From: Actinomycetes bacterium
GTDB lineage: Bacteria > Actinomycetota > Acidimicrobiia > Acidimicrobiales > Acidimicrobiaceae
Length of the DNA: 64,000 nt
Direction of reading: 5' to 3'
Assembly: GCA_021803345.1 (NCBI GenBank)
Contig: JAJZLS010000068.1
Span: 38,876 to 102,875, forward strand
Of the stretch, positions 44,840 to 53,865 are shown one piece after another. The notes beneath the pieces are model-generated. The model searched no databases. It had not been told where the DNA came from and saw only the letters and a program-made list of their open reading frames with translations. Position 1 is the stretch's first letter. Every line of letters begins with the position of its first letter. The position numbers and the translations under genes were made by a program.

Positions 44840-45436
44840 ATAGTCGCACCCACAACTAACGAGCCTCGAATCAACGAGCGCATACGGGCCAGAGAGGTTC
44901 GTCTCGTCGATCCAGAAGGTACACAGCTAGGGATAAAAAGTCTTTCCGAGGCCATGGCGTTAGCCAGGCAGTTGGATTTGGATCTGGTGGAAGTGGCGCC
45001 CATGGCTAACCCACCGGTCTGCCGAATTATGGATTACGGTAAATACAAGTTCGATGCAGCTCAAAAGGCTAAAGAGTCCCGCCGTAAATCTATGAATACT
45101 CAGATCAAGGAGATGAAGTACCGTCCCAAGATCGGTTCGGGCGATTTCGATACCAAAACTCGTCAGGTTATAAAGTTTCTTCAAGAGGGACACAAGGTAA
45201 AGATCACGATTATGTTTCGCGGACGTGAACTTTACCATCCTGAGTTGGGTAAAAACATCCTGGACAAAATAGCTGAAGAGGCACAAATCGTTGGCAAAGT
45301 CGAATCTATGCCCAAGCTTGACGGAAGAAATATGATCATGGTGCTTGGGCCGGATAAGCGGAGTGCGGCAAAGCCAAAAGGCGACAAATCCCCTGCAGAG
45401 AAGACTGAGGAAAACAATTCCTCAAATGGGGCGTAG
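44840..45436 (+). CDS. infC: Translation initiation factor IF-3, apparent ATA start
   Basis: 198 residues from ATA 44840. The conserved IF-3 N-terminal domain (PRINERIRAREVRLVDPEG, GIKSLSEAMALA) begins before the first in-frame ATG at 44954, and the frame is closed by TGA at 44831-44833. No ATG, GTG or TTG lies between. ATA 44840 is nine bases after a strong AAGGAG. infC is known in other bacteria to start with AUU or other rare codons, which lets IF-3 limit its own synthesis. An out-of-frame ATG at 44833 opens an eight-codon frame that overlaps this start. The C-terminal domain (MKYRPKIGSGDFDTK) and an acidic-lysine tail follow. Confidence 0.87.
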   Translation: MVAPTTNEPRINERIRAREVRLVDPEGTQLGIKSLSEAMALARQLDLDLVEVAPMANPPVCRIMDYGKYKFDAAQKAKESRRKSMNTQIKEMKYRPKIGSGDFDTKTRQVIKFLQEGHKVKITIMFRGRELYHPELGKNILDKIAEEAQIVGKVESMPKLDGRNMIMVLGPDKRSAAKPKGDKSPAEKTEENNSSNGA

Positions 45437-45529
45437 ATAAGATTTGTAACCCAAGGTTACGGTAACACGAAAGCAAGCAATTAATGGAAGACCTTGGCAC
45501 TTAGCCAGGAAATCAAGGAGTGAACAAGT

Positions 45530-45724
45530 ATGCCCAAGATGAAGACTCACCGAGGTGCAGCCAAAAGGTTCAAAATTACAGGCTCGGGTAAATTACGCCG
45601 CAGAAGGCCTAATCGCTCGCATCTTTTAGAGAAGAAGTCATCAATCCGTACTCGACGTCTCGGACGTGAGGCTGATGTTGCTAAGGGAGATCTTCGTCAG
45701 GTCCGCAAATTACTGGGCATGTAA
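45530..45724 (+). CDS. rpmI: Ribosomal protein L35
   Basis: 64 residues, very basic, beginning MPKMKTHRGAAKRFKITGSG and containing RRPNRSHLLEKK, the L35 signature. It binds 23S rRNA. It sits between infC and rplT in the standard order. Confidence 0.97.
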   Translation: MPKMKTHRGAAKRFKITGSGKLRRRRPNRSHLLEKKSSIRTRRLGREADVAKGDLRQVRKLLGM

Positions 45725-45771
45725 TGCTTTGAAAATTGGTTGAGTTTTAGTAGGTCAGGAGCAGAATATAA

Positions 45772-46140
45772 ATGGCAAGAGTTAAAAGGGCAGTTCATGC
45801 CAAGAAGCATCATAAAGCGGTACTTGAACAGGCTAAGGGTTACTATGGGAATAAGTCACGCAGTTTCCGGGCGGCAAATGAGCAAGTGCTCCACTCGATG
45901 GCGTATGCCTTCAGAGACCGTAGGGCTAAGAAGGGTGAATTCCGTCAGCTGTGGATCCAAAGAATAAATGCACAGGCCCGGGTCAACGGTATCAGTTACT
46001 CAAGATTTATGGCGGGATTGAAGGCAGCTGATATAACTGTTGATCGCAAGGTATTGGCGGATCTGGCGGTTAGCGACCCCGGGGCCTTTGCAGTCCTGGT
46101 GGAAAAGGCGCGCACTGCGCTGAGCGTCGCCAGCCAGTAG
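45772..46140 (+). CDS. rplT: Ribosomal protein L20
   Basis: 122 residues. [40 protein letters not shown] and [18 protein letters not shown] (read in pieces) are typical L20. The protein helps assemble the 50S subunit and, in several bacteria, represses its own operon by binding the leader mRNA. It starts 47 bases after rpmI. Confidence 0.97.
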   Translation: MARVKRAVHAKKHHKAVLEQAKGYYGNKSRSFRAANEQVLHSMAYAFRDRRAKKGEFRQLWIQRINAQARVNGISYSRFMAGLKAADITVDRKVLADLAVSDPGAFAVLVEKARTALSVASQ

Positions 46141-46187
46141 GACCCGCCACGGCAAGTATCGCCATTTCAGCTAAACATCACCGTGTT

Positions 46188-46946
46188 GTGCGCCTGCGGA
46201 GGCTTCTTCGTCGGCGCACTTTGCGCGAGGTGGAAAGAAAGTTTGTTATTGAAGGAGGCCGAGGGATTCTTTCGGCACTCAATTCCCAGATCGAAATTGA
46301 AGCTGTTTATTTCGAGCAAACAGACGACGCATTGGTTGGAAAAGTGGTAAGTACTGCTTCTGAGCTCGGTTACCGTACTTATGAAGTGGCAAAAGGGACA
46401 ATGGAGAGAGTTGCCGACACCGTAACTCCCCAAAGTGTGATGGCGGTTGCTAATTTTGTGGACCAAGGTTTGGATCAGCTTCCGCTTGGGTCATTTGTGG
46501 TGGTGATGGCTGGTGTAAGGGATCCCGGTAATGCTGGAACCATTATCCGCTCCGCTTTGGCCTCGGGTGCTTCTGCGCTAATTATGTGTCATCAAAGTGT
46601 GGATTTATACAATCCCAAAACTGTGCGTTCCAGCGCCGGTGCACTTTTCAATGTCCCAATTTCTATTGTTGATTCCTTCGGAGAGGTATACGACTTTCTC
46701 CATTCGAATAATTACCGATTGATTGGTACTTCGTCACATTCGCACTCAAGCTGCTGGGATTGTGACTTGTCTGGCAGAATTGCGATCGTAGTGGGAAACG
46801 AGGCCAATGGTCTTGAGTCAATCTGGACTGAGATGATGGATTCATTTGTGAAGATTCCCATCGACGATAGGGCGGAATCGCTGAACGTGGCTGTTGCCGC
46901 TTCAATTGTGATGTTTGAGGCTTCACGTCAACGACAAGTTGGTTAG
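46188..46946 (+). CDS. TrmH/SpoU-family RNA 2'-O-methyltransferase
   Basis: 252 residues from GTG 46188. The SPOUT knot motifs are clear: VVVMAGVRDPGNAGTIIRSA, ALIMCHQSVDLYNPKTVRSSAGALF, VVGNEANGLES and PIDDRAESLNVAVAASI. It methylates ribose in rRNA (or tRNA) with SAM. Family members begin about ten residues earlier (I-S-x-x-N-x-x-V), and the same frame reads ISAKHHRVV just upstream, with only ATC 46158 or ATT 46164 as possible starts, so the annotated start may be too short. Its place after rplT is usual in actinobacteria. Confidence 0.9.
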   Translation: MRLRRLLRRRTLREVERKFVIEGGRGILSALNSQIEIEAVYFEQTDDALVGKVVSTASELGYRTYEVAKGTMERVADTVTPQSVMAVANFVDQGLDQLPLGSFVVVMAGVRDPGNAGTIIRSALASGASALIMCHQSVDLYNPKTVRSSAGALFNVPISIVDSFGEVYDFLHSNNYRLIGTSSHSHSSCWDCDLSGRIAIVVGNEANGLESIWTEMMDSFVKIPIDDRAESLNVAVAASIVMFEASRQRQVG

Positions 46947-46977
46947 TTTAATATCCACTTAACTCCAGGAAAATGCT

Positions 46978-46995
46978 GGCTGGGGACTGCCAGCC
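46978..46995 (+). other. Hairpin upstream of pheS
   Basis: GGCTGG (46978-46983) and CCAGCC (46990-46995) form a six-base stem. No T-run follows. It may be a remnant or regulatory hairpin in the pheST leader; no leader peptide rich in Phe is seen. Confidence 0.35.
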
Positions 46996-47093
46996 GATGT
47001 AAATAACAGGCTAGTTTGTATCAGTATCTCCATTCAAGTGATGGTTGTTGCCATGCCGGGGAGCCGTTTTATTGGTGCGGGTGGGAGTCTAGG

Positions 47094-48158
47094 TTGGTGC
47101 CGGAAAATTTGTTAGAGGAAATAGCAGGCCAAATAGAGACCTTGAAGTCACGGTTTCACTCTCAGTTGAAACTGGTGAAAGACCTGGGTCAGCTAAAGGA
47201 GCTTGAAGCTTCGGTTCTGTCCAAAAAAGGGACAATCGCGCAGCTCAATAGGCATTTGGGTGCACTGGATCCGGAGGAGCGCAGAACTGCAGGGGCACTG
47301 ATAAATCAGGCAAGGACTGAACTTCAAGCCGAATTTGAACAGTCATTATCGCAGTTAATGAAAAAATGGCGGGAAGAAGAGTTGGCAGTCGAAAAGATCG
47401 ATCTCTCGGAGATAATCTCAGACTCAAACTTTTTTGCCGGCAGAATGCACCTGATTACCCGTACCCGCCAGGAGCTTGAGGACGTTTTCGTGGGAATGGG
47501 ATTCACGGTTGAGGAGGGACCTGAAGTTGAAAGCGACTGGTATAACTTCGAGGCCCTCAATATACCCCCCTATCATCCCGCCAGGGCGGGTCAGGACAGT
47601 TTCTATCTTCGCTACCGGGAGCCGGAGTCGATGCTGCTTCGCACTCATACATCGCCGGTTCAAATTCGGGTTATGCAGAGTAGACAACCTCCTATCTATG
47701 CGGTGATGCCGGGCAGGGTGTTTAGAAGAGATACCGCTGATGCGAGGCATACCCCGGCATTTCACCAGATTGAAGGGTTAGTGGTGGACAAGGGAATTAC
47801 CTTTGGTCATTTGGCCGGCACCATCGAGACATTTACTCAAGCGATCTTTGGTCCCAATATTGTTTCCAGGCTGCGGCCGGCTTTTTTCCCGTTCACTGAG
47901 CCCTCTGCGGAGTTTGAAATTACCTGCACTATTTGTGAAGGTGGAGGCTGCCGCACCTGCTCCCAAACCGGATGGATTGAGCTTGGTGGTTGTGGAATGG
48001 TGGATCCAAATGTATTCAACGCAGTGGGGCTTGACCCCGAGGAGTGGAGCGGATTCGCTTTTGGTTTCGGAATTGACCGGCTTGCCCAGATGCGCCATTC
48101 AATTTCTGATATGCGGGTTCTATTAGACAATGACGTCAGATTTCTCCGTCAATTTTAG
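47094..48158 (+). CDS. pheS: Phenylalanyl-tRNA synthetase, alpha chain
   Basis: 354 residues from TTG 47094. Class II synthetase motifs are present: TSPVQIRVMQ, GRVFRRDTADARHTPAFHQIEGLVVD, and motif 3 FAFGFGIDRLAQMRH. An N-terminal coiled-coil arm binds tRNA. The open frame extends to 47016, but GGGAG six bases before TTG 47094 and the family N-terminus favour the shorter form. GTG 47097 is also possible. Confidence 0.95.
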   Translation: MVPENLLEEIAGQIETLKSRFHSQLKLVKDLGQLKELEASVLSKKGTIAQLNRHLGALDPEERRTAGALINQARTELQAEFEQSLSQLMKKWREEELAVEKIDLSEIISDSNFFAGRMHLITRTRQELEDVFVGMGFTVEEGPEVESDWYNFEALNIPPYHPARAGQDSFYLRYREPESMLLRTHTSPVQIRVMQSRQPPIYAVMPGRVFRRDTADARHTPAFHQIEGLVVDKGITFGHLAGTIETFTQAIFGPNIVSRLRPAFFPFTEPSAEFEITCTICEGGGCRTCSQTGWIELGGCGMVDPNVFNAVGLDPEEWSGFAFGFGIDRLAQMRHSISDMRVLLDNDVRFLRQF

Positions 48159-48175
48159 TGTTGAGGTCCTTATAG

Positions 48176-50644
48176 ATGAAGATTCCCTATTCCTGGCTGT
48201 GTGACTTTGCTGAATTTGGTTCACTTGAGCCGGAGGGCGCCACTGTGGCCAGCCCCTCTGCTCAGCTTTTGTCACTGATTGTGGATGCGATGAATGATCT
48301 TGGTTTGGTTGTCGAGGGGGTTGAGAGGATCGGGGCTGGACTCGATAACGTGGTAGTGGCAGAAGTGGTCGAGATATCAGCGATCGAAGGTGCCGACAAG
48401 ATCAGAAAAGTTATGGTCCGGGCTGATGAGAAGGACCTAATCCAAATCGTCTGCGGGGCCTTCAATTTTGAAGTTGGTGATAAGGTGCCGCTGGCTAAGA
48501 TTGGAGCGGTCCTCCCCGGTGACTTTGCTATAGCCAAGAGGAAGATGCGTGGAATCGAATCTTATGGCATGCTGTGCTCTGGCAGCGAGCTGAAACTTGG
48601 TTCAGATCAGAGTGGACTCATGATTCTCACAAGAGATCTTAAGCCGGGAACTCCTATTAGAGAGGCCCTGGGAATCTCGGGCGAGGTGATCTTCGATCTT
48701 GCAATTGAAAACAATAGGCCTGATGCAAATTGTGTTATGGGAGTTGCCCGGGATCTAGCTGCCTGGTTTAAGATGCCATTTCACAAGCCAGGCGTGAGCC
48801 CGGCTGAGATCAATGCGACAGCCAGTCCTGAGCTGTTATCAAAGGTAAAGGTGATTGACCCCGCATATTGCGATCGTCTTGTGGTTGCTCGTTTTAGTGC
48901 TGTGAGTCCGTCTCCCACTTCTAAAGTTGTGGCCAGCAGGCTTGAAATGGCGGGCATGAGGCCGGTGTCGCCGATTGTAGACATATCAAATTACCTAATG
49001 ATTGAGTTGGGTCAGCCTACTCATCCATATGATGCCAGCCGACTTGATGGTGGAGCGATTTCTGTTCGTCTGGCACAGAATGGGGAAAAACTTAAGACGC
49101 TTGATGGTGTTGAACGCGTCCTGGGTTTGCCCGATGCGAGGGGCAGAGAGTCAACAGATTTGGTAATTGCGGATGGAAGCGACAGGGCGGTTGGCTTGGC
49201 GGGGATCATGGGTGGCGCGGAATCGGAGATCACTGCCTCCACTACTGAGGTTCTGCTTGAGGTAGCGCATTTTGATCCAATGACTATCGCCAGGACTTCG
49301 AAGCGGTTGGGGATTCGCTCCGAAGCTTCGGCCAGATTCGAAAGAGGCGTTGACCCTGCCATAATCGAGACGGTTCTTTCCCGATTCTCCGAAATGCTCG
49401 GTCAGAAGCCCCTTGAAGTAATCGATATATCCCAGCCGTTGTCAACTTCTTCGTCCTCGGTAACTGTTCGTGCTTCCAGGGTGAATCAGCTTCTCGGGAT
49501 CTCGCTTTCAGTTCAGCAGATTTCAACTTTGCTTGTCGGACTTGATTTCCATGCCAGCAAAGTTGAAGGTGATGTGATTGAATTTCGGGTTCCCACCAAT
49601 AGGCCGGACGTTGAGAGGGAAGTGGATGTCATTGAGGAGATCGCCAGGCACTACGGTTACAGGAACATCGAAAAGGTGAGGCCTTATTCCAAGCTGACTG
49701 GAAAACTTACTCCTAAGCAGCGTTTCCGTCGTCAGCTTGGCTCCCTGGCTATTGGAATGGGGTTTTATGAAGCCTGGTCAGCCACCCTGCTTTCACCTGG
49801 AGAACAGGAGCTTTATAATAATCCAGGTCCGTTTATTGAGGTTGATAATCCACTGACCAAGGAGGAGTCGGTTCTCCGCGGTTCCCTTCTACCGGGATTG
49901 ATTCGGGCCTTGAGGTTCAATGCAAACCGGGGTGAGCGGGAGGCGCGATTTTATGAGATCGGCAAAGTTTTCCAGTTGCTCGAGGATCAACTCATAGAGA
50001 GTGAAAGAGTTGCCTTTCTGCTGGGGTGCGATGGGGCACCTTCAGCGATGTCGGTGTTTTCAAAAATCAGGGACTTCTTTCATCTCGGCAAATTTGAACT
50101 GATAAATCACTTTCAACTTGAGAGCGCCAAGGCTCAGGTTAGGCAATCAGCATCAGTTGAGTGCTGGGGAGGGCTTCACCCTACACGCAGTGGATATTTA
50201 GTTTGGGATAAGAAGCTGGTAGGTGTTGTCGGTCAAGTTGATCCTATGGTGCTTGAGAGAGCGGGACTCGCTACTGACAAGGAGGTTGGATATTTGGAGC
50301 TGAACTTCGATCTTCTTACCGAGATGCTGCCGCCCCCCAGGAATATGGAGCCGATTTCCCCCTTTCCGCAGGCCCAGGTGGATTTGGCATTCGAGGTGCC
50401 GGATTCGGTCAGCTCGTGGGAGATTGAAGAGGCTCTTACCTCTCAGGTGTCAAAGGAAGTGGTATCGGCAGCATTGTTTGATGTGTACCGCGGACCTAAT
50501 CTCGCAGACGGCCATAAATCTTTAGCGTTTTCTGTGAAGATGGCTAATCCGCAGAAGACTCTTACAGATTCAGATATCTCTGTTATCAGGGAAAAATGTA
50601 TAAATATCATCGAAACCAGATTCAAAGCGAAGCTGAGAAGCTGA
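48176..50644 (+). CDS. pheT: Phenylalanyl-tRNA synthetase, beta chain
   Basis: 822 residues, full length. Domains in order are the tRNA-binding EMAP-like domain (about residues 50-160), the B3/B4 editing domain (about 220-400), B5 (about 415-485), the catalytic-like core, and the ferredoxin-fold anticodon-binding domain at the C-terminus (SPFPQAQVDLAFEVPDSVSS). It starts with ATG 48176, 17 bases after pheS, and forms the alpha2-beta2 enzyme with it. Confidence 0.97.
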   Translation: MKIPYSWLCDFAEFGSLEPEGATVASPSAQLLSLIVDAMNDLGLVVEGVERIGAGLDNVVVAEVVEISAIEGADKIRKVMVRADEKDLIQIVCGAFNFEVGDKVPLAKIGAVLPGDFAIAKRKMRGIESYGMLCSGSELKLGSDQSGLMILTRDLKPGTPIREALGISGEVIFDLAIENNRPDANCVMGVARDLAAWFKMPFHKPGVSPAEINATASPELLSKVKVIDPAYCDRLVVARFSAVSPSPTSKVVASRLEMAGMRPVSPIVDISNYLMIELGQPTHPYDASRLDGGAISVRLAQNGEKLKTLDGVERVLGLPDARGRESTDLVIADGSDRAVGLAGIMGGAESEITASTTEVLLEVAHFDPMTIARTSKRLGIRSEASARFERGVDPAIIETVLSRFSEMLGQKPLEVIDISQPLSTSSSSVTVRASRVNQLLGISLSVQQISTLLVGLDFHASKVEGDVIEFRVPTNRPDVEREVDVIEEIARHYGYRNIEKVRPYSKLTGKLTPKQRFRRQLGSLAIGMGFYEAWSATLLSPGEQELYNNPGPFIEVDNPLTKEESVLRGSLLPGLIRALRFNANRGEREARFYEIGKVFQLLEDQLIESERVAFLLGCDGAPSAMSVFSKIRDFFHLGKFELINHFQLESAKAQVRQSASVECWGGLHPTRSGYLVWDKKLVGVVGQVDPMVLERAGLATDKEVGYLELNFDLLTEMLPPPRNMEPISPFPQAQVDLAFEVPDSVSSWEIEEALTSQVSKEVVSAALFDVYRGPNLADGHKSLAFSVKMANPQKTLTDSDISVIREKCINIIETRFKAKLRS

Positions 50645-50654
50645 ATTGGCTGCA

Positions 50655-50684
50655 TAATCATTCACAAGCATGTATGATTAGGAT
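50655..50684 (+). promoter_or_regulatory. Putative arginine operator and -10 box before argC
   Basis: TAATCAT (50655-50661) and ATGATTA (50674-50680) form an inverted repeat like an AT-rich ArgR box. TATGAT at 50673-50678 could be a -10 element; transcription would then begin at or next to ATG 50685, giving a leaderless argC mRNA. The ArgR gene is in the same operon, which supports control here. Confidence 0.45.
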
Positions 50685-51755
50685 ATGAAATCTGTTGTTT
50701 TAGGCGCCTCTGGCTATAGCGGGGTGGAGCTTCTTCGCATACTGGCAACTCATGGCGATATTGATGTGGTTGCAGCTGGTGCCACCAGCCACGCTGGACA
50801 GAGGATATCGAGCCTTTTCCCTTCCCTGTACCCCTTCAGTGGAGAGGTTGAATTCATAAGTAGCGACATACTGATCGAAGACATAGTTTCAGGAGACCTT
50901 GAGGTGGATGTGGTCTTTCTGGCGCTTCCGCATGGCATCAGTCAGACAGTTGTGCCCAGGCTGTATCAAAAGGTTGGCCTGATAGTTGATCTGGCAGCAG
51001 ATTTTCGTCTTAAGGATGAATCCCTGTATCCGAAATGGTACGGATCAACTCACAGTGCATCAGATTTTCTGTCTAAAGCTGTCTATGGTCTGCCGGAAAT
51101 CAATCGGGATCAGCTCAAAGGGGCAAAGTTGATAGCATCGGCTGGATGTTACGTGACCTGTTCCACCTTGCCGCTGTTTCCCCTGGTGACCCAAGACCTG
51201 ATAATAAGAGGATCTACAATAATTGATGCTGCAAGTGGTGTTACTGGTGCGGGAAGGTCTCTAAAGGAAAATCTGCTTTTTTGCGAGATTGATGAGGACT
51301 TTTCAGTCTATGGTTTGAAAAATCACCGCCATACGCCTGAGATAGAGCAGAACCTTGGCTGTCAGGTGCAGTTCACTCCTCATTTGCTTCCGACCAACAG
51401 GGGTATTTTGGCGACTACTTACTCCACTCCGTCCGAGAAGTTCGAGGGTTCTCTCAGTGCTGCAGCTGACCCGGAGGCGATTGGATCAGAGTTGTTGATT
51501 GCGGCGCTTACAGAGGCCTATGGGGATGAGCCGTTTGTTTTCGTCACCCCGGACCCGCCATCAATCAAGGCCACGCTTGGGTCAAATAATGCGATGGTGT
51601 GGGCGACCTATGACCACCGCACCAGAAGAATAATCACGGTTTCGGCGCTTGACAATTTAGTAAAAGGAGCAGCAGGCCAGGCGATCCAGTGTGCCAATAT
51701 TGCGCTTGGTTTAAATGAGCAAGAGGGTCTTGTATCGTTTGGGCTTTATCCCTGA
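50685..51755 (+). CDS. argC: N-acetyl-gamma-glutamyl-phosphate reductase
   Basis: 356 residues. It reduces acetylglutamyl phosphate with NADPH. The Rossmann start VLGASGYSGVELLRIL, the catalytic cysteine in IASAGCYVTCSTL and the TPHLLPTNRGI segment identify it. It is the first gene of argCJBDFRGH. Its 3' end runs into the region where a long open frame precedes the true argJ start. Confidence 0.96.
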   Translation: MKSVVLGASGYSGVELLRILATHGDIDVVAAGATSHAGQRISSLFPSLYPFSGEVEFISSDILIEDIVSGDLEVDVVFLALPHGISQTVVPRLYQKVGLIVDLAADFRLKDESLYPKWYGSTHSASDFLSKAVYGLPEINRDQLKGAKLIASAGCYVTCSTLPLFPLVTQDLIIRGSTIIDAASGVTGAGRSLKENLLFCEIDEDFSVYGLKNHRHTPEIEQNLGCQVQFTPHLLPTNRGILATTYSTPSEKFEGSLSAAADPEAIGSELLIAALTEAYGDEPFVFVTPDPPSIKATLGSNNAMVWATYDHRTRRIITVSALDNLVKGAAGQAIQCANIALGLNEQEGLVSFGLYP

Positions 51756-51771
51756 TTTCGAAAGGTATTTT

Positions 51772-52941
51772 ATGAGTGTTTTGTACCCAGAAGGATTTCT
51801 GGCGGCTGGATATGCATCCGGAATAAAAGAATCCGGTGGTTTGGATTTGTCGCTGGTTGCGTTGGAGGATTCAAACCGGGCGGTGGCAGCTGCCACGTTT
51901 ACTCAAAATCTTGCAGCTGCGGCACCCGTTCAGGTTTCTCGCCGCAATTTGAGCCTGTCAAATCAAATGATCTCTGCAGTGGTACTCTCGAGCGGTAATG
52001 CCAACGCTGCCACCGGGAAAAAGGGCCTTACTGATGCCGAGCTGATGTGCAGGCTGGTCGGCGAAGGTCTTGGAGTTCCCGAAAGTTCTGTACTTGTCTG
52101 CTCCACCGGGTTGATAGGTATTGCGATGCCCACCGAGAAGCTGCAATCCGGAATTCCCCGGTTAGTAAAGAGTCTTGGTGCAGATGCAGACGATGGGCTG
52201 AAAGCGGCCCGTGCGATAATGACTACCGATACAAGGGAAAAGCTGGTGGCCATCCAGGGTTCAAATTTCCGCATCGGAGGAATGGCTAAGGGCGCTGCAA
52301 TGCTTGCTCCCAATATGGCTACCATGCTGGCAGTACTCACTACTGATGCGGCTGTTGATTCAGCCGATCTATCCAGGATGCTGGCGATTGCGGTGCAGGA
52401 CTCATTCAATCGGCTTGTAATCGATGGTTGCACTTCCACCAATGACACCGTCATTGCGTTGAGCTCCTCAAAATCTGCCGGGGTCGATCCTGAGGAGTTT
52501 CAGACTCTTTTGACCGAAGCATGCAAATCTTTGGCGATGCAAATGGCACTCGACGCGGAAGGTGCCACAAAGTGTGTAACAGTCACGGTCCAACGAGCAG
52601 CCAATGAGCGGGAAGCGGATCTTGGCGCCCGCAAGGTTGCTGTGTCCCGGCTGGTGCAGTGCTCTTTTTATGGTTCTGATCCCTATTGGGGACGCTTGGC
52701 ATCTGAGCTTGGTAGTAGCGGAATTAATTTCGATATGGATAAATTAGCCGTTACCTATGGCGAAATAACTGTGGCTTCAGGTGGAGTGACAGTTCAGTTT
52801 GACGAGAAGGCCCTGGCACAGTACATGTCGGGTCGGGAGCTGAAAGTGACTTGCGATTTGGGCCTTGGATCCGGAAGTGCCAGTGTGATCACAACTGACC
52901 TTAGTCCTGGCTATATCGATGAAAACATGAGGACGTCGTAG
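51772..52941 (+). CDS. argJ: Glutamate N-acetyltransferase / amino-acid acetyltransferase
   Basis: 389 residues. It recycles the acetyl group between ornithine and glutamate and may also use acetyl-CoA. The self-cleavage site is in MLAPNMATMLAVLTTDA (between Ala and Thr), giving two chains; DGCTSTNDTV is also conserved. AAAGG seven bases before ATG 51772 sets the start, inside a longer open frame from 51715. Confidence 0.96.
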   Translation: MSVLYPEGFLAAGYASGIKESGGLDLSLVALEDSNRAVAAATFTQNLAAAAPVQVSRRNLSLSNQMISAVVLSSGNANAATGKKGLTDAELMCRLVGEGLGVPESSVLVCSTGLIGIAMPTEKLQSGIPRLVKSLGADADDGLKAARAIMTTDTREKLVAIQGSNFRIGGMAKGAAMLAPNMATMLAVLTTDAAVDSADLSRMLAIAVQDSFNRLVIDGCTSTNDTVIALSSSKSAGVDPEEFQTLLTEACKSLAMQMALDAEGATKCVTVTVQRAANEREADLGARKVAVSRLVQCSFYGSDPYWGRLASELGSSGINFDMDKLAVTYGEITVASGGVTVQFDEKALAQYMSGRELKVTCDLGLGSGSASVITTDLSPGYIDENMRTS

Positions 52942-53865
52942 ATGTCTAATGTGCACAGTTCTATTGAAGCCGGCGGTGACGTGTGGCTGAAGAGTCAACT
53001 TTTGGTTGAGGTACTTCCATACATAAGGCGGTTCTTTCAAAAGGTGGTGGTGGTGAAGTATGGCGGCAATGCCATCGGTGACTCCACCGGTGAACTGGAC
53101 CAAAGTTTACTGTCGTTTGCCCAGGATATCGTGCTTATGCATTCGGTGGGGATTCTGCCAATAGTGGTTCATGGCGGAGGACCTCAGATTGGGAGTTATC
53201 TTGAGAAATTGGGGAAAAGTTCCAGGTTCATCGACGGGCTAAGGGTTACCGATGCCGAGACGCTTGAGATCGCAAGGATGGTACTTGTCGGCAAAGTAAA
53301 TCCTGAAATTGTTACCGCAATCAATTCGCTAGCCACCGTAGCGGTCGGGCTATCTGGTTCGGATGCTGGCCTAATAATGGCTTCTCCCCATTCGGAGGAG
53401 CACGGATATGTGGGCAAGGTGGATGCGGTCAATCCGGAGATTCTGGAGAAGCTGTTAGCCCAGGGTCTGGTGCCAGTGGTTGCTACAATAGGTGTTGATC
53501 AAAGTGGCAATTCCTATAACATCAATGCCGACACGGTTGCCGGGGCGATTGCCGGTGCAATTAAGGCAGAAAAGCTGGTCTATCTCACCAATATCGATGG
53601 AATTCGCAGTGTTGCTCACGACCCGAAGACACTTATCCGTCAGGTTGGTTCAGAGGAGCTTTTGCAGTTGATCGAGGAAGGGATCGTGTCGGGCGGAATG
53701 ATACCAAAGGCGCTTTCCTGCATTGACGCTATAAGCAAGGGGGCACATTCTGCTCACATTTTGGACGGTACTAAACCCCATGCTTTACTGGTGGAGATTT
53801 TTACTGATCAGGGGATAGGGACGATGATCAAGTCTGGCACCCCGACTGGCTGGGAGATTAATTGA
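52942..53865 (+). CDS. argB: Acetylglutamate kinase
   Basis: 307 residues. It phosphorylates N-acetylglutamate. VVVKYGGNAIGD, VVHGGGPQIGSYLEKLG and VVATIGVDQSGNSYNINADTVAGA (in pieces) are typical. The N-terminal helix (WLKSQLLVEVLPYIRRF) is the feature of the arginine-inhibited hexameric form, so feedback control by arginine is likely. It follows argJ directly. Confidence 0.96.
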   Translation: MSNVHSSIEAGGDVWLKSQLLVEVLPYIRRFFQKVVVVKYGGNAIGDSTGELDQSLLSFAQDIVLMHSVGILPIVVHGGGPQIGSYLEKLGKSSRFIDGLRVTDAETLEIARMVLVGKVNPEIVTAINSLATVAVGLSGSDAGLIMASPHSEEHGYVGKVDAVNPEILEKLLAQGLVPVVATIGVDQSGNSYNINADTVAGAIAGAIKAEKLVYLTNIDGIRSVAHDPKTLIRQVGSEELLQLIEEGIVSGGMIPKALSCIDAISKGAHSAHILDGTKPHALLVEIFTDQGIGTMIKSGTPTGWEIN

